Shown: positions 8,701-17,878, counted from the first letter of the stretch. The stretch: DNA of 64,000 nucleotides from Ignavibacteria bacterium (GCA_013177855.1 JABLYA010000001.1:543231-607230), one strand, 5' to 3'. Numbers and translations: made by a program. Notes: a model not told the origin generated them from the letters alone.

Positions 8701-11700
8701 TGGTGAACCAGGTGTAGGATATGTCACAGTTAAATTGCTCAATTGCAATGGCGAAGTCCAGCAAACAACACAAACTGATGAAAATGGATATTATCATTTT
8801 ACAAATGTTCTCGAAGGTAATTATAAACTTAGATTTGTTTTGCCTTCGGGTTACGCCTTCACAACAAAGGATGCCGGCTTCAATGATTTACTGGATTCTG
8901 ATGTTGATCCAGTAACAGGTATGACAGAATGCTTCCCAATTGAACCTCCAAATTGTGACAGCAATTCAACAAAATGGGATGCTGGTATCTATAGATTAAA
9001 AGGATCAATCGGTGACTTCGTCTGGTTCGATGCAAATCAAAATGGAATTCAAGATAATGGTGAAACTGGCTTAGCAGGTATTACTGTAAAATTATATGAT
9101 TGCAATGACAATTTAGTAAGCCAAACAACGACCAACTCTCAGGGTAAATACCTATTTACCGATCTTTTACCTGGAAATTATTACTTAAAATTCCTTGCCC
9201 CAACAGGGTATCTATTCACAATAAAAGATGCTGGCAATGATGATCAAAAAGATTCTGATGTTGATCCATTAACTGGAAAAACAATATGCTTTAATTTAAG
9301 TGCTGGTCAAAATGATTTAAGCTGGGATGCTGGTTTGAGTGAGTGTGTAATTGGTTATAAAGTTTGTGGACTTGTATTTAATGATGTAAACGGAAATGGA
9401 TTACAGGATCCAGGCGAAGTAGGAATTGAAAATGTTGTCATTAAACTCTGGGGCACTTCGGCTAACTTAATAGCTCAAACTTTGACTGATGCTTCAGGTA
9501 AATTTGAATTTATCAATGTTCCATCTGGTGAATATCATGTTCAAGAAATTGATCCTGATGGTTATATATCTACAACTCCAAATTCGTACAATATATTTGT
9601 CACCAATTCTGATCTTTGCGGAATTAAATTCGGTGATAAAGTAAAGCCTGTTCCTGAACCTTGCAACTTAGCTTTGTACAAAACTTATACACAAGATCAA
9701 TGGTGCTTAGAACCTGCAAAATCATTGCTCGAAAATAATTTCTCTACAGTTTTCTCGAGTGGAATGATAATCGGTGGTAATGGTGCACCATACAGCGCAA
9801 CATTTACAAACGCTTTGGCAGTTAAAAATTTCTTACCGCAAATTGGACCTGTGGGTCAATTCACAACAAATTATACTAATCCAACAACTACTTCAGCTGG
9901 CTCATTTGCTGGAAATGTTGCTGCATTGATGCTAAATGTTGCATTCAACGATGCTGGACTTCTTGGTTCAACATCCACAACTAAATTCAAGAATCTTGTC
10001 GTAGCTTCTGGACCGATGAAAGATTATAAAGTATCTGAAGTCTTATTATTAGCCAATGTTGCACTTGGTGGTGGAACAACTCCATTCTCTGTCCAGGTTC
10101 TAAATGATGTAGTTTCAATGATTAATTACAACTTTGCATGTGATTGCAACTATGGTTTCTTGACCTGCCCGCCTCCTCCAGATACCTGCGGTGGTGGTTA
10201 TGACGCTGGTGTAGAATCAAATGCTAATCTCGCTGATCTATTACTTAGAAGATTGACAAAGATTGAATATGGAATGACAACGAAGATTTTAAGAAATCCA
10301 AAGATTGCGTTCACTGCTTCAGCTGGATTATATGAATTACTACCTCAATATGGACCAATGGGTTCAATCGCAAAAGAGTCTACACCATTTGATATTCTTG
10401 GAATTTCCAATGCAACATCAGCTTATGCAGTTGATTACAATCTGCCGCTTGCTAAAGGTGAAGCAAGAGTCGCTGGTGTCTTTGCAACTACAACAAATCC
10501 ACCTTACATCTATGAACATACAAAAGCTATATGCGATCGACTTGTCGATGCTGAATTAAGATCATTAACTCAAATTAAGATTGGTGAAAACTATTACTTT
10601 GCCTCTATGATAGATAAAGTTAATGAAGGTATAACTGATTATGAGATTCATTTCAGCGTATATGAAAAAGGAAATAAATTCATCGTTGACTCACGATGGT
10701 TGATTGAAGATTATCAGGTTCCGGCTGGCGTTACAAATATCTATAACTTCCAGGTCTGGGGAAGCAACTTCAAGAATGCGATGTTCCTTGTCAGTCAAAT
10801 CATTGACCAATTCAAATTAAGAGGTGAAGTTGAATTCTTGAACCGTGCTCAATTGCCAGTCAATATGGTTTATGTTCAGAAAGGAAAATACTTGCACAAT
10901 GGTTCTGTTGAAATGGTTGTTAAGAACGAAAATCAATTTGCAGATAATGTAACAGTGCTCGTCAGATCACGTGCAACTCAAGGCGGCGAAAGAATTGAGC
11001 AAGTTTATACATACACCTTATCACCAGGATTAAATTCAATTTCACTTAAGACTGGTATACTTAGTGACGCAAATGTTTATATCATCTCTTCTAATGGATT
11101 TAAAGATGAAGTCTTTGTAAGCGGTGGTGCTTACACATTCTTGAATGGACAAAATTCAACAGTCGATTACTTCGACACTAAATCTTATCCTGCTCAAGAT
11201 TTGAAAAACTATCCAGAAGGTTCGCTTGTCCTCTCTGGTGGTGTAAGAATGCAAGGTAAATTAAATGATTGGGTAACTATTTTCAGATCATTAACTGCAA
11301 ATACAGCCCCAGTTGATTTAAGTGATTATGAATCAATCAGATTTACCATCAACGGCAATGGTGTTGTATGGTTAAGACTTGAGCAAGACGGAATTCAAAA
11401 CTTTAACTTCCATATGAAGAAGTTAGTCCTTGATGGAACAGAGAGAACTTACACAATTCCATTCAGTGAATTCGTTCAGAGAGAAGGTAATTCTGTTGCT
11501 CTTGATCCTTCCAGGATCAGAAAGATATCTCTGGTTTATGAAAAACGAGATAATATGAATCTCACTAATTATGATGTTGAAATTAAGAACATTGCATTCC
11601 TGAGCAAGAATGGTTCAAAGAGATCCGATGAACTTGAAATCCCAACTGAATACAAGTTAACGCAGAATTATCCGAACCCATTCAATCCATCAACAATGAT

Positions 11701-11908
11701 TGAATTCTCAATCATTAAACCTGAATTTGTTAGCTTGAAAGTTTACAACATTCTTGGTCAGGAAGTCGCTACACTTGTTAATGAAGTAAAGAATCCTGGT
11801 ACATATTCAGTCCGCTTTGATGCAAGTCATTTAAGTTCTGGTGTTTATATCTACAGATTACAAACTGAATCATTTACTGCGACTAAGAAGATGATCTTAC
11901 AGAAGTAG
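5789..11908 (+). CDS. Giant T9SS-secreted surface protein: thioester adhesin domain, Ig-like domain, seven SdrD-type B repeats
   Basis: A 2039-residue protein with a signal peptide (residues 1-29). Residues ~80-150 resemble a thioester adhesin domain: FYCIDL (Cys85) and AAVQVAIW (Gln137) are placed as the Cys-Gln pair that forms an internal thioester. Residues ~180-260 look like a Big-1/invasin Ig-like domain. A ~170-residue module (TQGGWG, AVKNFLPQ, TTSAG, LNVKFNEAG) occupies ~303-475 and recurs at ~1292-1460. Between them sit seven B-type repeats (480-1290) with DxNxNGxQDxxE calcium-type loops. A galactose-binding-like region precedes a T9SS signal (from ~1950, NYPNPFNPST). Likely a calcium-stiffened adhesin or sheath protein. 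GGGAG precedes the ATG; a terminator follows. Confidence 0.85.
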   Translation: MNRNNTFLFFSALLVALLTILQINYAFGQGKFPNTPQDYTSIARVTSTAEGKNLTYKNPYTDSLMTTFAGTFNGTLNSQSRKFYCIDLRQYLVYNEDYWDEGTTSSEVTYILNNYYPFKTSYPGMLSDINREAAAVQVAIWHFTDGVDANTITNDNTVKTRALQIINDAQNNHNNVKPINTLLIVLTSNSYPVGTPVQFYVFAYDINGDPVPNAVIHLSTSAGNLSVDSVITDSEGKGGPVTLTFMGEGSATITATSIVTIPQGTRYVHKLNPNGKQKLVLATPALDTKQVQDTVSWFTPQVCDLTGYITYTQGGWGSPSSSVPGKLRDMYFSTVFPLGLVVGSNYTLTLTSASAVKNFLPQGGTAGALNQNYVDPLTTSAGVLAGQIVALKLNVKFNEAGYLGSNPFLLGDLVIKYGPFAGWTVNQFLAFAEQVLGGGSLNGFTFDDVNSTATAINENFDNGNVNNGYLDCPENVYGKIGDYVWFDLDENGIQDNGETGISNVSVTLFTCSGDSITSVYTDEYGKYEFQNLYPGSYYVKFYLPAGYQFTSKDAGMDDQLDSDADLLTGMTDCFTLNPGETNNSVDAGMFYLKASIGDYVWFDLNENGIQDNGEAGIKDVVVKLFDCSDNLIASTTSDSTGYYQFSNLQPGNYYVQFFAPDTLTFTLANQGTNDELDSDADENSGKTSCFSLSAGENNSSIDAGFIYKKSSIGDLVWNDLNMNGIQDEGEPGLSGIIIKLYDCNGTYITQTTTDSSGNYSFSDLLPGHYKIEVTLPDGYQFTLQNQGSNEALDSDVNPSNGQSDCVYIGPNTNYTDLDAGIHLIPPPPFCSIGDRVWMDANKNGIQDASEVGVPNIEVKLFDCNGNYISSQFTDNDGYYKFDSIYAGSYKLKFVIPSSLTFTLKDQGSNDLLDSDVDPVTGETVCINIDPNNCGENDVKWDAGVYPTPPAPTCVIGDKVWEDLNKNGIQDYGEPGVGYVTVKLLNCNGEVQQTTQTDENGYYHFTNVLEGNYKLRFVLPSGYAFTTKDAGFNDLLDSDVDPVTGMTECFPIEPPNCDSNSTKWDAGIYRLKGSIGDFVWFDANQNGIQDNGETGLAGITVKLYDCNDNLVSQTTTNSQGKYLFTDLLPGNYYLKFLAPTGYLFTIKDAGNDDQKDSDVDPLTGKTICFNLSAGQNDLSWDAGLSECVIGYKVCGLVFNDVNGNGLQDPGEVGIENVVIKLWGTSANLIAQTLTDASGKFEFINVPSGEYHVQEIDPDGYISTTPNSYNIFVTNSDLCGIKFGDKVKPVPEPCNLALYKTYTQDQWCLEPAKSLLENNFSTVFSSGMIIGGNGAPYSATFTNALAVKNFLPQIGPVGQFTTNYTNPTTTSAGSFAGNVAALMLNVAFNDAGLLGSTSTTKFKNLVVASGPMKDYKVSEVLLLANVALGGGTTPFSVQVLNDVVSMINYNFACDCNYGFLTCPPPPDTCGGGYDAGVESNANLADLLLRRLTKIEYGMTTKILRNPKIAFTASAGLYELLPQYGPMGSIAKESTPFDILGISNATSAYAVDYNLPLAKGEARVAGVFATTTNPPYIYEHTKAICDRLVDAELRSLTQIKIGENYYFASMIDKVNEGITDYEIHFSVYEKGNKFIVDSRWLIEDYQVPAGVTNIYNFQVWGSNFKNAMFLVSQIIDQFKLRGEVEFLNRAQLPVNMVYVQKGKYLHNGSVEMVVKNENQFADNVTVLVRSRATQGGERIEQVYTYTLSPGLNSISLKTGILSDANVYIISSNGFKDEVFVSGGAYTFLNGQNSTVDYFDTKSYPAQDLKNYPEGSLVLSGGVRMQGKLNDWVTIFRSLTANTAPVDLSDYESIRFTINGNGVVWLRLEQDGIQNFNFHMKKLVLDGTERTYTIPFSEFVQREGNSVALDPSRIRKISLVYEKRDNMNLTNYDVEIKNIAFLSKNGSKRSDELEIPTEYKLTQNYPNPFNPSTMIEFSIIKPEFVSLKVYNILGQEVATLVNEVKNPGTYSVRFDASHLSSGVYIYRLQTESFTATKKMILQK
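7226..9640 (+). repeat. Seven tandem SdrD_B/Cna_B-type protein repeats
   Basis: Repeats begin at 7226, 7574, 7922, 8282, 8651, 9008 and 9350, a pitch of 342-369 bases. The first six open with IGDxVWxDxNxNGIQD; the seventh is divergent (starts IGYKVCGLVFND). The DNA copies have drifted, so this is an old protein-level duplication rather than a recent DNA amplification. Six repeats share a Cys pair about 60 residues apart. Confidence 0.9.
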
Positions 11909-11940
11909 TTTTCTAAATACGGTACTCTCCCTTCCTGCAG

Positions 11941-11968
11941 GCGTCCCTTAGGGGACGCTTTTTATTTT
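11941..11968 (+). terminator. Rho-independent terminator of the giant surface-protein gene
   Basis: GCGTCCC (11941-11947) pairs perfectly with GGGACGC (11952-11958) around a 4-nt loop and is followed by TTTTTATTTT. It starts 32 bases after the stop codon. Confidence 0.9.
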
Positions 11969-12022
11969 AAAATCAACTTCTCAAACAAACAAAGATTTTC
12001 TTAATTTAATCTTATTAAGAAC

Positions 12023-12030
12023 TATTTTTG
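12023..12030 (+). promoter_or_regulatory. Candidate -7 box directly in front of asnB
   Basis: TATTTTTG fits TAnnTTTG and ends only 10 bases before the asnB ATG. Transcription would begin about 4-6 bases before the start codon, and no ribosome binding site is visible, so the message may be leaderless. No TTG was found at the -33 distance. Confidence 0.4.
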
Positions 12031-12040
12031 ACAATATCTT

Positions 12041-13954
12041 ATGTGTGGAATCTGTGGAGTAATCAGCTTTAATCATTCTGATGTCAGCGAATCAGTCCTC
12101 ATTCAAATGCGGGATGAAATGAAACATCGAGGTCCCGATGCGGAGGGATTATTTATTAATAAATCAAAAAAAGTTGGATTTGGTTTTCGGCGACTTGCTA
12201 TTATCGATCTCTCCCCTGCTGCAAATCAACCTATGTGTAATCAAGATCAATCAATCTGGATTGTTTTCAATGGGGAAATTTACAACCATCTTGAAGTCAG
12301 AAAAGAATTAGAAAAGCTCGGTTATAAGTATAAGACAAAAAGCGATACAGAAACTATCATCTACGCTTACGAACATTATGGGATTGATTTTATTCACAAA
12401 TTAAATGGAATGTTTGCAATCGCAATCTGGGACGAAAAGAAAAAACTTTTTATTGCATATCGAGATAGAATTGGTAAAAAACCTTTTTATTACACATTTC
12501 AGAACGGACAATTCATATTTGCTTCAGAGATTAAATCTATTTTCAGACATCCATTAATCCGAAAAGATTTGAATTTAAATGCTCTGTCAAATTATCTAAC
12601 ATTTTTAATTCCTCCTGCTCCCGAAACAATGTTTGAAGGAATTAAAAAACTCCCTGCCGGGCATCGATTAATTCTTACTGAAAATGGGGAGTTGAAAATC
12701 GAAGAATATTATGATGTGTTGAATTCGAATAACGAAATCATCGAAAGTGATGAAGCAACCATTAAAGAAAACATAGTGCGTCTCTTACGGCAATCAATTA
12801 AAGATCGAATGATTAGCGATGTTCCGTTTGGTGTTTTTTTAAGCGGTGGAATTGACTCGTCAACCAATGTTGCGTTGATGGCTGAACTAATGGATCGACC
12901 TGTTGATACTTTTTCAGTTGGTTACAAAGATTTCAAAGAATACAATGAATTTAATTATGCAAGAAAAGTTGCGGAAATTTTCAAAACAAACCATCACGAA
13001 ATTTTGATTGATGCTAAAGATGCACTTAATTTTTTCCCCGATCTGGTTTATCATCAGGACGAACCAATTGCCGATCCTGTGTGTATTCCACTTTATTTTG
13101 TTTCAAAACTTGCGAGGGAAAACGGAACAATTGTCGTCCAGGTTGGTGAAGGAAGTGATGAAGAGTTTGCAGGTTATCCTTGGATGTTAAGAGAACTCCG
13201 GTTAACAAAAATCAATGAACATTTTCTTAAATATTTTCCTACTCCTCTTAAAAATATTTTCTATTCGATAGCCCATCACTTATGGAATGAAGAAGGAAAA
13301 TTGCTCGAATTAGATTACATCAGAAGAATAAAAGATAATCAATCAATTTACTGGGGCGGCGCAATTAATTTTACTAACGAGCATAAGAAACGTTTATTGT
13401 TTAAAGAATTGAACAATACTTATGATGTTTTAGATAAGATTTATAAAAATTATGGATCAAAAAGTAAGATAAATGATCTACTCAGAAAAATGATCTATCT
13501 TGAATTTAAGAACAGATTACCTGAACTGCTATTGATGCGAGTTGATAAAATGGCTATGGCAACTTCAGTTGAAGCAAGAGTTCCATTTCTTGACTATCGC
13601 CTGGTTGAATATTCATTCAAAATTGATTCAAAAATTAAAATCAAAAACTATATCACTAAATATATTTTGAAGAAGTCAGTTGAAGGAATAATTCCTCACG
13701 AAATAATTTATCGCAAAAAGCAAGGTTTCGCTGCACCAATGAATTTCTGGTTGAGGAATGAATTATCCGACTTTACGAGAAACTACTTGCTGAATTCTAA
13801 CATTCACAAATTAAACTTATTTAATAAAGATTTTATAAAATTTTTACTTGATTCACCTTTATCGAATCGTTATGACTTTGTTCAAAATACCTGGAATCTT
13901 CTAAACCTTTTTATGTGGTATGATTACTGGTTCGAAGGAAGGTTAATTGGTTAA
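12041..13954 (+). CDS. asnB: Asparagine synthase (glutamine-hydrolysing)
   Basis: A 637-residue AsnB-family protein. MCGICG fixes the start, because Cys2 is the nucleophile of the N-terminal class II glutaminase domain (to about residue 190). The synthetase domain carries the ATP loop SGGIDSS at residues 268-274. Length and domain order are standard for the AsnB/AsnH group of about 600-640 residues. It heads a seven-gene operon of polysaccharide-type genes, overlapping the flippase gene at TAATG. In such settings AsnB homologues often amidate uronic acids of surface glycans instead of making asparagine; that role here is inference from context. Confidence 0.93.
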   Translation: MCGICGVISFNHSDVSESVLIQMRDEMKHRGPDAEGLFINKSKKVGFGFRRLAIIDLSPAANQPMCNQDQSIWIVFNGEIYNHLEVRKELEKLGYKYKTKSDTETIIYAYEHYGIDFIHKLNGMFAIAIWDEKKKLFIAYRDRIGKKPFYYTFQNGQFIFASEIKSIFRHPLIRKDLNLNALSNYLTFLIPPAPETMFEGIKKLPAGHRLILTENGELKIEEYYDVLNSNNEIIESDEATIKENIVRLLRQSIKDRMISDVPFGVFLSGGIDSSTNVALMAELMDRPVDTFSVGYKDFKEYNEFNYARKVAEIFKTNHHEILIDAKDALNFFPDLVYHQDEPIADPVCIPLYFVSKLARENGTIVVQVGEGSDEEFAGYPWMLRELRLTKINEHFLKYFPTPLKNIFYSIAHHLWNEEGKLLELDYIRRIKDNQSIYWGGAINFTNEHKKRLLFKELNNTYDVLDKIYKNYGSKSKINDLLRKMIYLEFKNRLPELLLMRVDKMAMATSVEARVPFLDYRLVEYSFKIDSKIKIKNYITKYILKKSVEGIIPHEIIYRKKQGFAAPMNFWLRNELSDFTRNYLLNSNIHKLNLFNKDFIKFLLDSPLSNRYDFVQNTWNLLNLFMWYDYWFEGRLIG

Positions 13955-15204
13955 TGGATTATTTATCTAAAATCAATCTTTTCAATCTCACTCGAACGGC
14001 AAAACAAACCATTGCTCTTTATCTTTCGCAAATAGGAGCAATGATCTTCGGCGTATTATTTACGATCATAAATACAAGACTTTTAACCAAAAGTGAATTT
14101 GGGACACTTAACTTTTACATTCAAGTTTTAACATTTATTGCCTTGATTTTTGAATTCGGTTATTACGCAGCAGGTTCTCGCCTGATTGCACTCGAAAAAG
14201 ATTATAAGAAAGAGCGTGAATTAATCGGCGCACTTTATATAATCGGGACATTAATTTCCGTCGCTTATATAGTTCTACTATTCATCATTTCATTTTTTAT
14301 TGATGATCTATTCAAATCAAATGTAAAATATTTAATTCTGATTGGATTGTTACCATCAATTGCATTCCCCTTTCAATTTCTAATTCAATTAATTTTTCAG
14401 GGAAGTAACGAAGTATTAAAACTATCTGTATACACTCTCCTTCCAAGATTACTCTACTTTGTTTTCATTGGTTTAGCTTATGCGCTGAGCTTTTTCAATT
14501 TAAAGATGACCGCTTTCTTTTATGTATTCTCTTTTTTTGTCGCAACAGCGATAACAATTCTGATCTCAAAACCTCAGTTCAAAAATTTCAAAATTCACCT
14601 CGAAGAAATCATAGAAGAAACTAAACGGTACGGATTTAAGGTTTACATTGGTCGGGTTGCAGGAATGATGGGTTATCAATCTAACGTATTATTGATTCAA
14701 TATTTTGTTAGAGAGATAGAGGTAGCTAATTATTCTCTAATAAATTTCTTTACATCACCAATCTCGCTTTTTTCAAGATCATTATGCACTTCGTTATTTA
14801 AAGGATTTGCAAGTCAAAATGAAATTCCATCACGAGTATTTAAGATAAATTTAATCTGGCTGATTGGGGTTAGTATAATTTATCTGATAACAGGAAGCTT
14901 TGTTCTGGAGTTTTTGTTCTCAACAAAATATTCTGAAGCAATACCATTAATATTGCCAATGGTTGCGGCAAACTTTTTTATGGGGGCATATCAACCTTAC
15001 AATTTTTTCTTAAGCGCAAAAGGAAAAGGAAATTATCTGAGAAATACTGCTTTGGTTCTTTCATTTAATACAATTGTCTTTAATCTTCTTTTAATTCCAA
15101 TCTCAGGAGCGATGGGAGCTGCATTGGCAACTTTAATATCGATTTTCATCAATTTCGTTCAGCATCTGTATTATTATAAAAAAACAACTCAGGAGAATTC
15201 ATAA
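13954..15204 (+). CDS. Polysaccharide flippase (Wzx/PST family, oligosaccharide translocase)
   Basis: A 416-residue integral membrane protein with about 12 hydrophobic segments across its length. The N-terminal pattern (IGAMIFGVLFTIINTRLLTK followed by SEFGTLNF) is typical of MATE-like PST flippases that turn undecaprenyl-linked glycans across the inner membrane. Its ATG shares the final A of the asnB stop codon (TAATG), and its own stop overlaps the next gene in the same way, so the three are translationally coupled. No Wzy polymerase or chain-length regulator is seen nearby. The specific substrate cannot be read from the sequence. Confidence 0.88.
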   Translation: MDYLSKINLFNLTRTAKQTIALYLSQIGAMIFGVLFTIINTRLLTKSEFGTLNFYIQVLTFIALIFEFGYYAAGSRLIALEKDYKKERELIGALYIIGTLISVAYIVLLFIISFFIDDLFKSNVKYLILIGLLPSIAFPFQFLIQLIFQGSNEVLKLSVYTLLPRLLYFVFIGLAYALSFFNLKMTAFFYVFSFFVATAITILISKPQFKNFKIHLEEIIEETKRYGFKVYIGRVAGMMGYQSNVLLIQYFVREIEVANYSLINFFTSPISLFSRSLCTSLFKGFASQNEIPSRVFKINLIWLIGVSIIYLITGSFVLEFLFSTKYSEAIPLILPMVAANFFMGAYQPYNFFLSAKGKGNYLRNTALVLSFNTIVFNLLLIPISGAMGAALATLISIFINFVQHLYYYKKTTQENS

Positions 15205-15932
15205 TGAATCAAGATCAAAAAACTGTTATCGAAAAGTTTACCAAACATCTTAATCCTGATGATGTTTTTGATGTTCGAGAAGACTGGCATTATATGTTCC
15301 AATCAAAATTCAAAGTAGATTACAGATTGATTTCGAAAATTCCAGATGGATTGAAAAATAAGAAAGTTTTAAATGTCGGGACATTTTTTCCAATTGATGA
15401 AATTTATTTTGCTTCAAGAGTGAAAGAGTTTTATTCAATAGATATTGCTCCTGAAATTATCAGAGTAGCTAACGAAATAGCTGATAAAGAAATACATCCG
15501 GATTTCAGAAATAAAATAAAAATTCAGGTAGCGGACGCCACCAATCTGCCATTCGAGAGTAATTATTTCGATGTCTCTTTCTCCTTTTCTACACTTGAAC
15601 ACATACCAGATGAAGAAAAACGAAATAAAGCTTTTCAAGAATTAGTTAGAGTTACGAAAACTGGCGGTTATGTAATAATTACTGTCCCAAACAAATTAAA
15701 TATCGGTAAATATCTCAGAAGTCTACGAATGCAAAAAAATGGAACAAGCCCTTTTGGTTATGAGCACCATTATACTCCTAAACAACTAAAAAAAATTTTA
15801 ATTCGTAATGGAGTTAAACCGATATTTTATTGCTCGAGCGCCGGTGATTTATCGGGAGTGTTTTTTAGGATCCACGATTTTATCGTTAGACCTTTTGGTC
15901 ATCGAATGGGCTGGATTGGAATAAAAGAGTAG
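15204..15932 (+). CDS. Class I SAM-dependent methyltransferase
   Basis: A 242-residue protein of the methyltransferase 11/25 type. KVLNVGTFFPIDEIYFA is the motif I region, with the glycine loop partly degraded (NVGTFFP where VGCGTG is usual). YSIDIAPEIIRVA supplies the acidic residue that binds SAM ribose, and FDVSFSFSTLEHIPD is motif II/III. The closing part (GFYEHHYTPKQLKKIL-like, around residue 190) resembles methyltransferases of glycan clusters. Overlap with the flippase and position before the heparinase-like gene suggest O- or N-methylation of a surface sugar. Substrate unknown. Confidence 0.85.
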   Translation: MNQDQKTVIEKFTKHLNPDDVFDVREDWHYMFQSKFKVDYRLISKIPDGLKNKKVLNVGTFFPIDEIYFASRVKEFYSIDIAPEIIRVANEIADKEIHPDFRNKIKIQVADATNLPFESNYFDVSFSFSTLEHIPDEEKRNKAFQELVRVTKTGGYVIITVPNKLNIGKYLRSLRMQKNGTSPFGYEHHYTPKQLKKILIRNGVKPIFYCSSAGDLSGVFFRIHDFIVRPFGHRMGWIGIKE

Positions 15933-15939
15933 TTTCTTT

Positions 15940-17877
15940 ATGAACGCTTTTTTAAGAAAGATTAAAATAGCTTATATACACTTTATAAGAAAACCAGTTT
16001 TCATCTTGCGCGTTAAGTTTAAATTATTTTTTTACCCAAAGAAATTTAAATCATTTTATTTCATTCCAAGTAATGAATTTCTATCTAACGAATTCGCTCA
16101 AAGTTTAAGTGAAATTGAATCAACTGAAAAGATTATAAGTGAAGCCAATTTAGTTCTAGAAAACAAATTCCAAACTTTAGGTTCAGATTTAGTCTTTCTA
16201 GGTCAGGAAATAAACTGGCATCAAGATTTTAAGTCTGGTAGAATTTGGAATAAAGATTTCTATACAAAAATTGATTCAAAGCATTCGGTGATTGGCAGCG
16301 ATATCAAAGTTCCATGGGAATTAAGTCGATTTCATCAAGCACAATGGCTGGCTAAAGCCTTTATAATTTCAAAAGATGAGAAATACTCAAAAAAATTTTT
16401 CGAGCTTGTTGAAAACTGGATCGATCAAAATCCATTTTGTTACGGTGTTAATTGGAACTGCGCAATGGAAGTAGCTATCCGAGCTGTTAACTGGATATTT
16501 GCTCTCCACATCTTTAAAGTTTCAAATCATTTCGACAAAAAACTTGAGCAAAAAATTTATTCATCACTTTATCAGCACGGACTTTTTATTCGCAATAACC
16601 TTGAATACGGAAGAAGAAATGGTAATCACTATTTAAGCGATTTGATGGGCTTGATCTGGTTAGGTGCATTTTTCTATAATCATTCATTTGGCAAGAAATG
16701 GTTTAGATTTGCTCAAAAGGAACTGGAACGAGAAATTCAAACTCAAGTTTTTGATGATGGTGTTGATTACGAAAAATCAACTTATTACCAAAGACTTGTA
16801 ACAGAAATTTTAATGTTCTCTTATTACGCAGCAATAAAAATCCAAAAACCTTTTTCATCTAAATTCAAAGACAAACTTCACAAGATGTTTCATTTCATCT
16901 CTGCTTACCTTCTTGATGACGAAGTCCCAAACATTGGCGATTGCGATGATGGCAGAGTGATTAAATTCAACTTCTTCGAAAAAGTAAGTGAAATGAGAAA
17001 TCTATTATCAATCGGAGCTGTTCTGTTTGAAGCTTCATTACTGAAATCTAAAGCTGCAAAAATTTTCTGTGATGTTTTATTTTTGTTCGGCACTGAAGGT
17101 TATCAAAAATTTAAGAGATTAAATCAAATCGAAAGTGAACATAAGTCTATCTCTTTTCCAAATGGCGGCTTTTACATTTTAAGAAATGATGATTACTTCA
17201 TTTTCTTCGATGCAGGCGATATTGGAATGAATGGCTGGGGTGGTCATGGTCATAACGATACTTTTAGTTTTGAACTTGCTTACAAACAAAAAAGATTCAT
17301 TGTTGATTCAGGTACTTATGTTTACACTCCTGATCCAGAACTAAGACAGAAATTCCGTTCGACTGCGGCTCACAACACAATAATGGTTGACGGCGTCGAA
17401 CTTGTTGAATTCTTGAATCTTTTTAGAATTAAAGAAGATTTTACGAATCCAAAAATTTTAACAACTCAACTTAATCACGATGTAGTTGACTACATTGAAG
17501 CCGAACATTACGCCTACACCCGCTTGAAAAATCCAATTGCCGTGAGAAGAAAATTAGAATTACATAAATTAAATAAACATTTAATTATTCAAGATACTTT
17601 CTCAGGAGATGGTCCGAATAAAATTGAGATATTCTTTCATTTCCATCCAGAAGTCAAAGTAAATAAAATTGCAACTTCGGTTTATTTGTTAAGCAGAGAT
17701 GATCATAAACTAAAAATAGAATTTCCTCATTTTGGAAATTTTATAGATAGGCTTGAAGGAAGTCTATATTCAGAGAGTTATGGTAAATTAACTCAAAACC
17801 TCAGACTAAGAATTATAATTGACAAAAAAAATCAACATCACAATTCTTTTATTACGCTAATTAAACCGGTAGACTAA
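15940..17877 (+). CDS. Heparinase II/III family protein (polysaccharide lyase-like)
   Basis: A 645-residue protein. The N-terminal half is an alpha/alpha toroid with GNHYLSDLMGLIWLG (residues ~225-240), whose NH motif is characteristic of heparinase II/III and alginate lyases. The C-terminal half is a beta-sandwich with GGHGHNDTFSFEL (~431) and RSTAAHNTIMVDG (~470), the conserved His/Asn face of the family. No signal peptide is seen, which fits the cytoplasmic or membrane-associated members encoded in capsule and exopolysaccharide clusters rather than secreted degraders. It lies seven bases after the methyltransferase gene. It may edit or epimerise uronic-acid-containing chains; the activity is not proven by sequence. 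Confidence 0.88.
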   Translation: MNAFLRKIKIAYIHFIRKPVFILRVKFKLFFYPKKFKSFYFIPSNEFLSNEFAQSLSEIESTEKIISEANLVLENKFQTLGSDLVFLGQEINWHQDFKSGRIWNKDFYTKIDSKHSVIGSDIKVPWELSRFHQAQWLAKAFIISKDEKYSKKFFELVENWIDQNPFCYGVNWNCAMEVAIRAVNWIFALHIFKVSNHFDKKLEQKIYSSLYQHGLFIRNNLEYGRRNGNHYLSDLMGLIWLGAFFYNHSFGKKWFRFAQKELEREIQTQVFDDGVDYEKSTYYQRLVTEILMFSYYAAIKIQKPFSSKFKDKLHKMFHFISAYLLDDEVPNIGDCDDGRVIKFNFFEKVSEMRNLLSIGAVLFEASLLKSKAAKIFCDVLFLFGTEGYQKFKRLNQIESEHKSISFPNGGFYILRNDDYFIFFDAGDIGMNGWGGHGHNDTFSFELAYKQKRFIVDSGTYVYTPDPELRQKFRSTAAHNTIMVDGVELVEFLNLFRIKEDFTNPKILTTQLNHDVVDYIEAEHYAYTRLKNPIAVRRKLELHKLNKHLIIQDTFSGDGPNKIEIFFHFHPEVKVNKIATSVYLLSRDDHKLKIEFPHFGNFIDRLEGSLYSESYGKLTQNLRLRIIIDKKNQHHNSFITLIKPVD

Positions 17878-17878
17878 G

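Noticed and set aside
7226-9640. Regular repeats that might be a CRISPR array or satellite DNA
   Set aside because: The units are ~350 bases long, lie in one open frame and are conserved as protein rather than as DNA, so they are protein domains.
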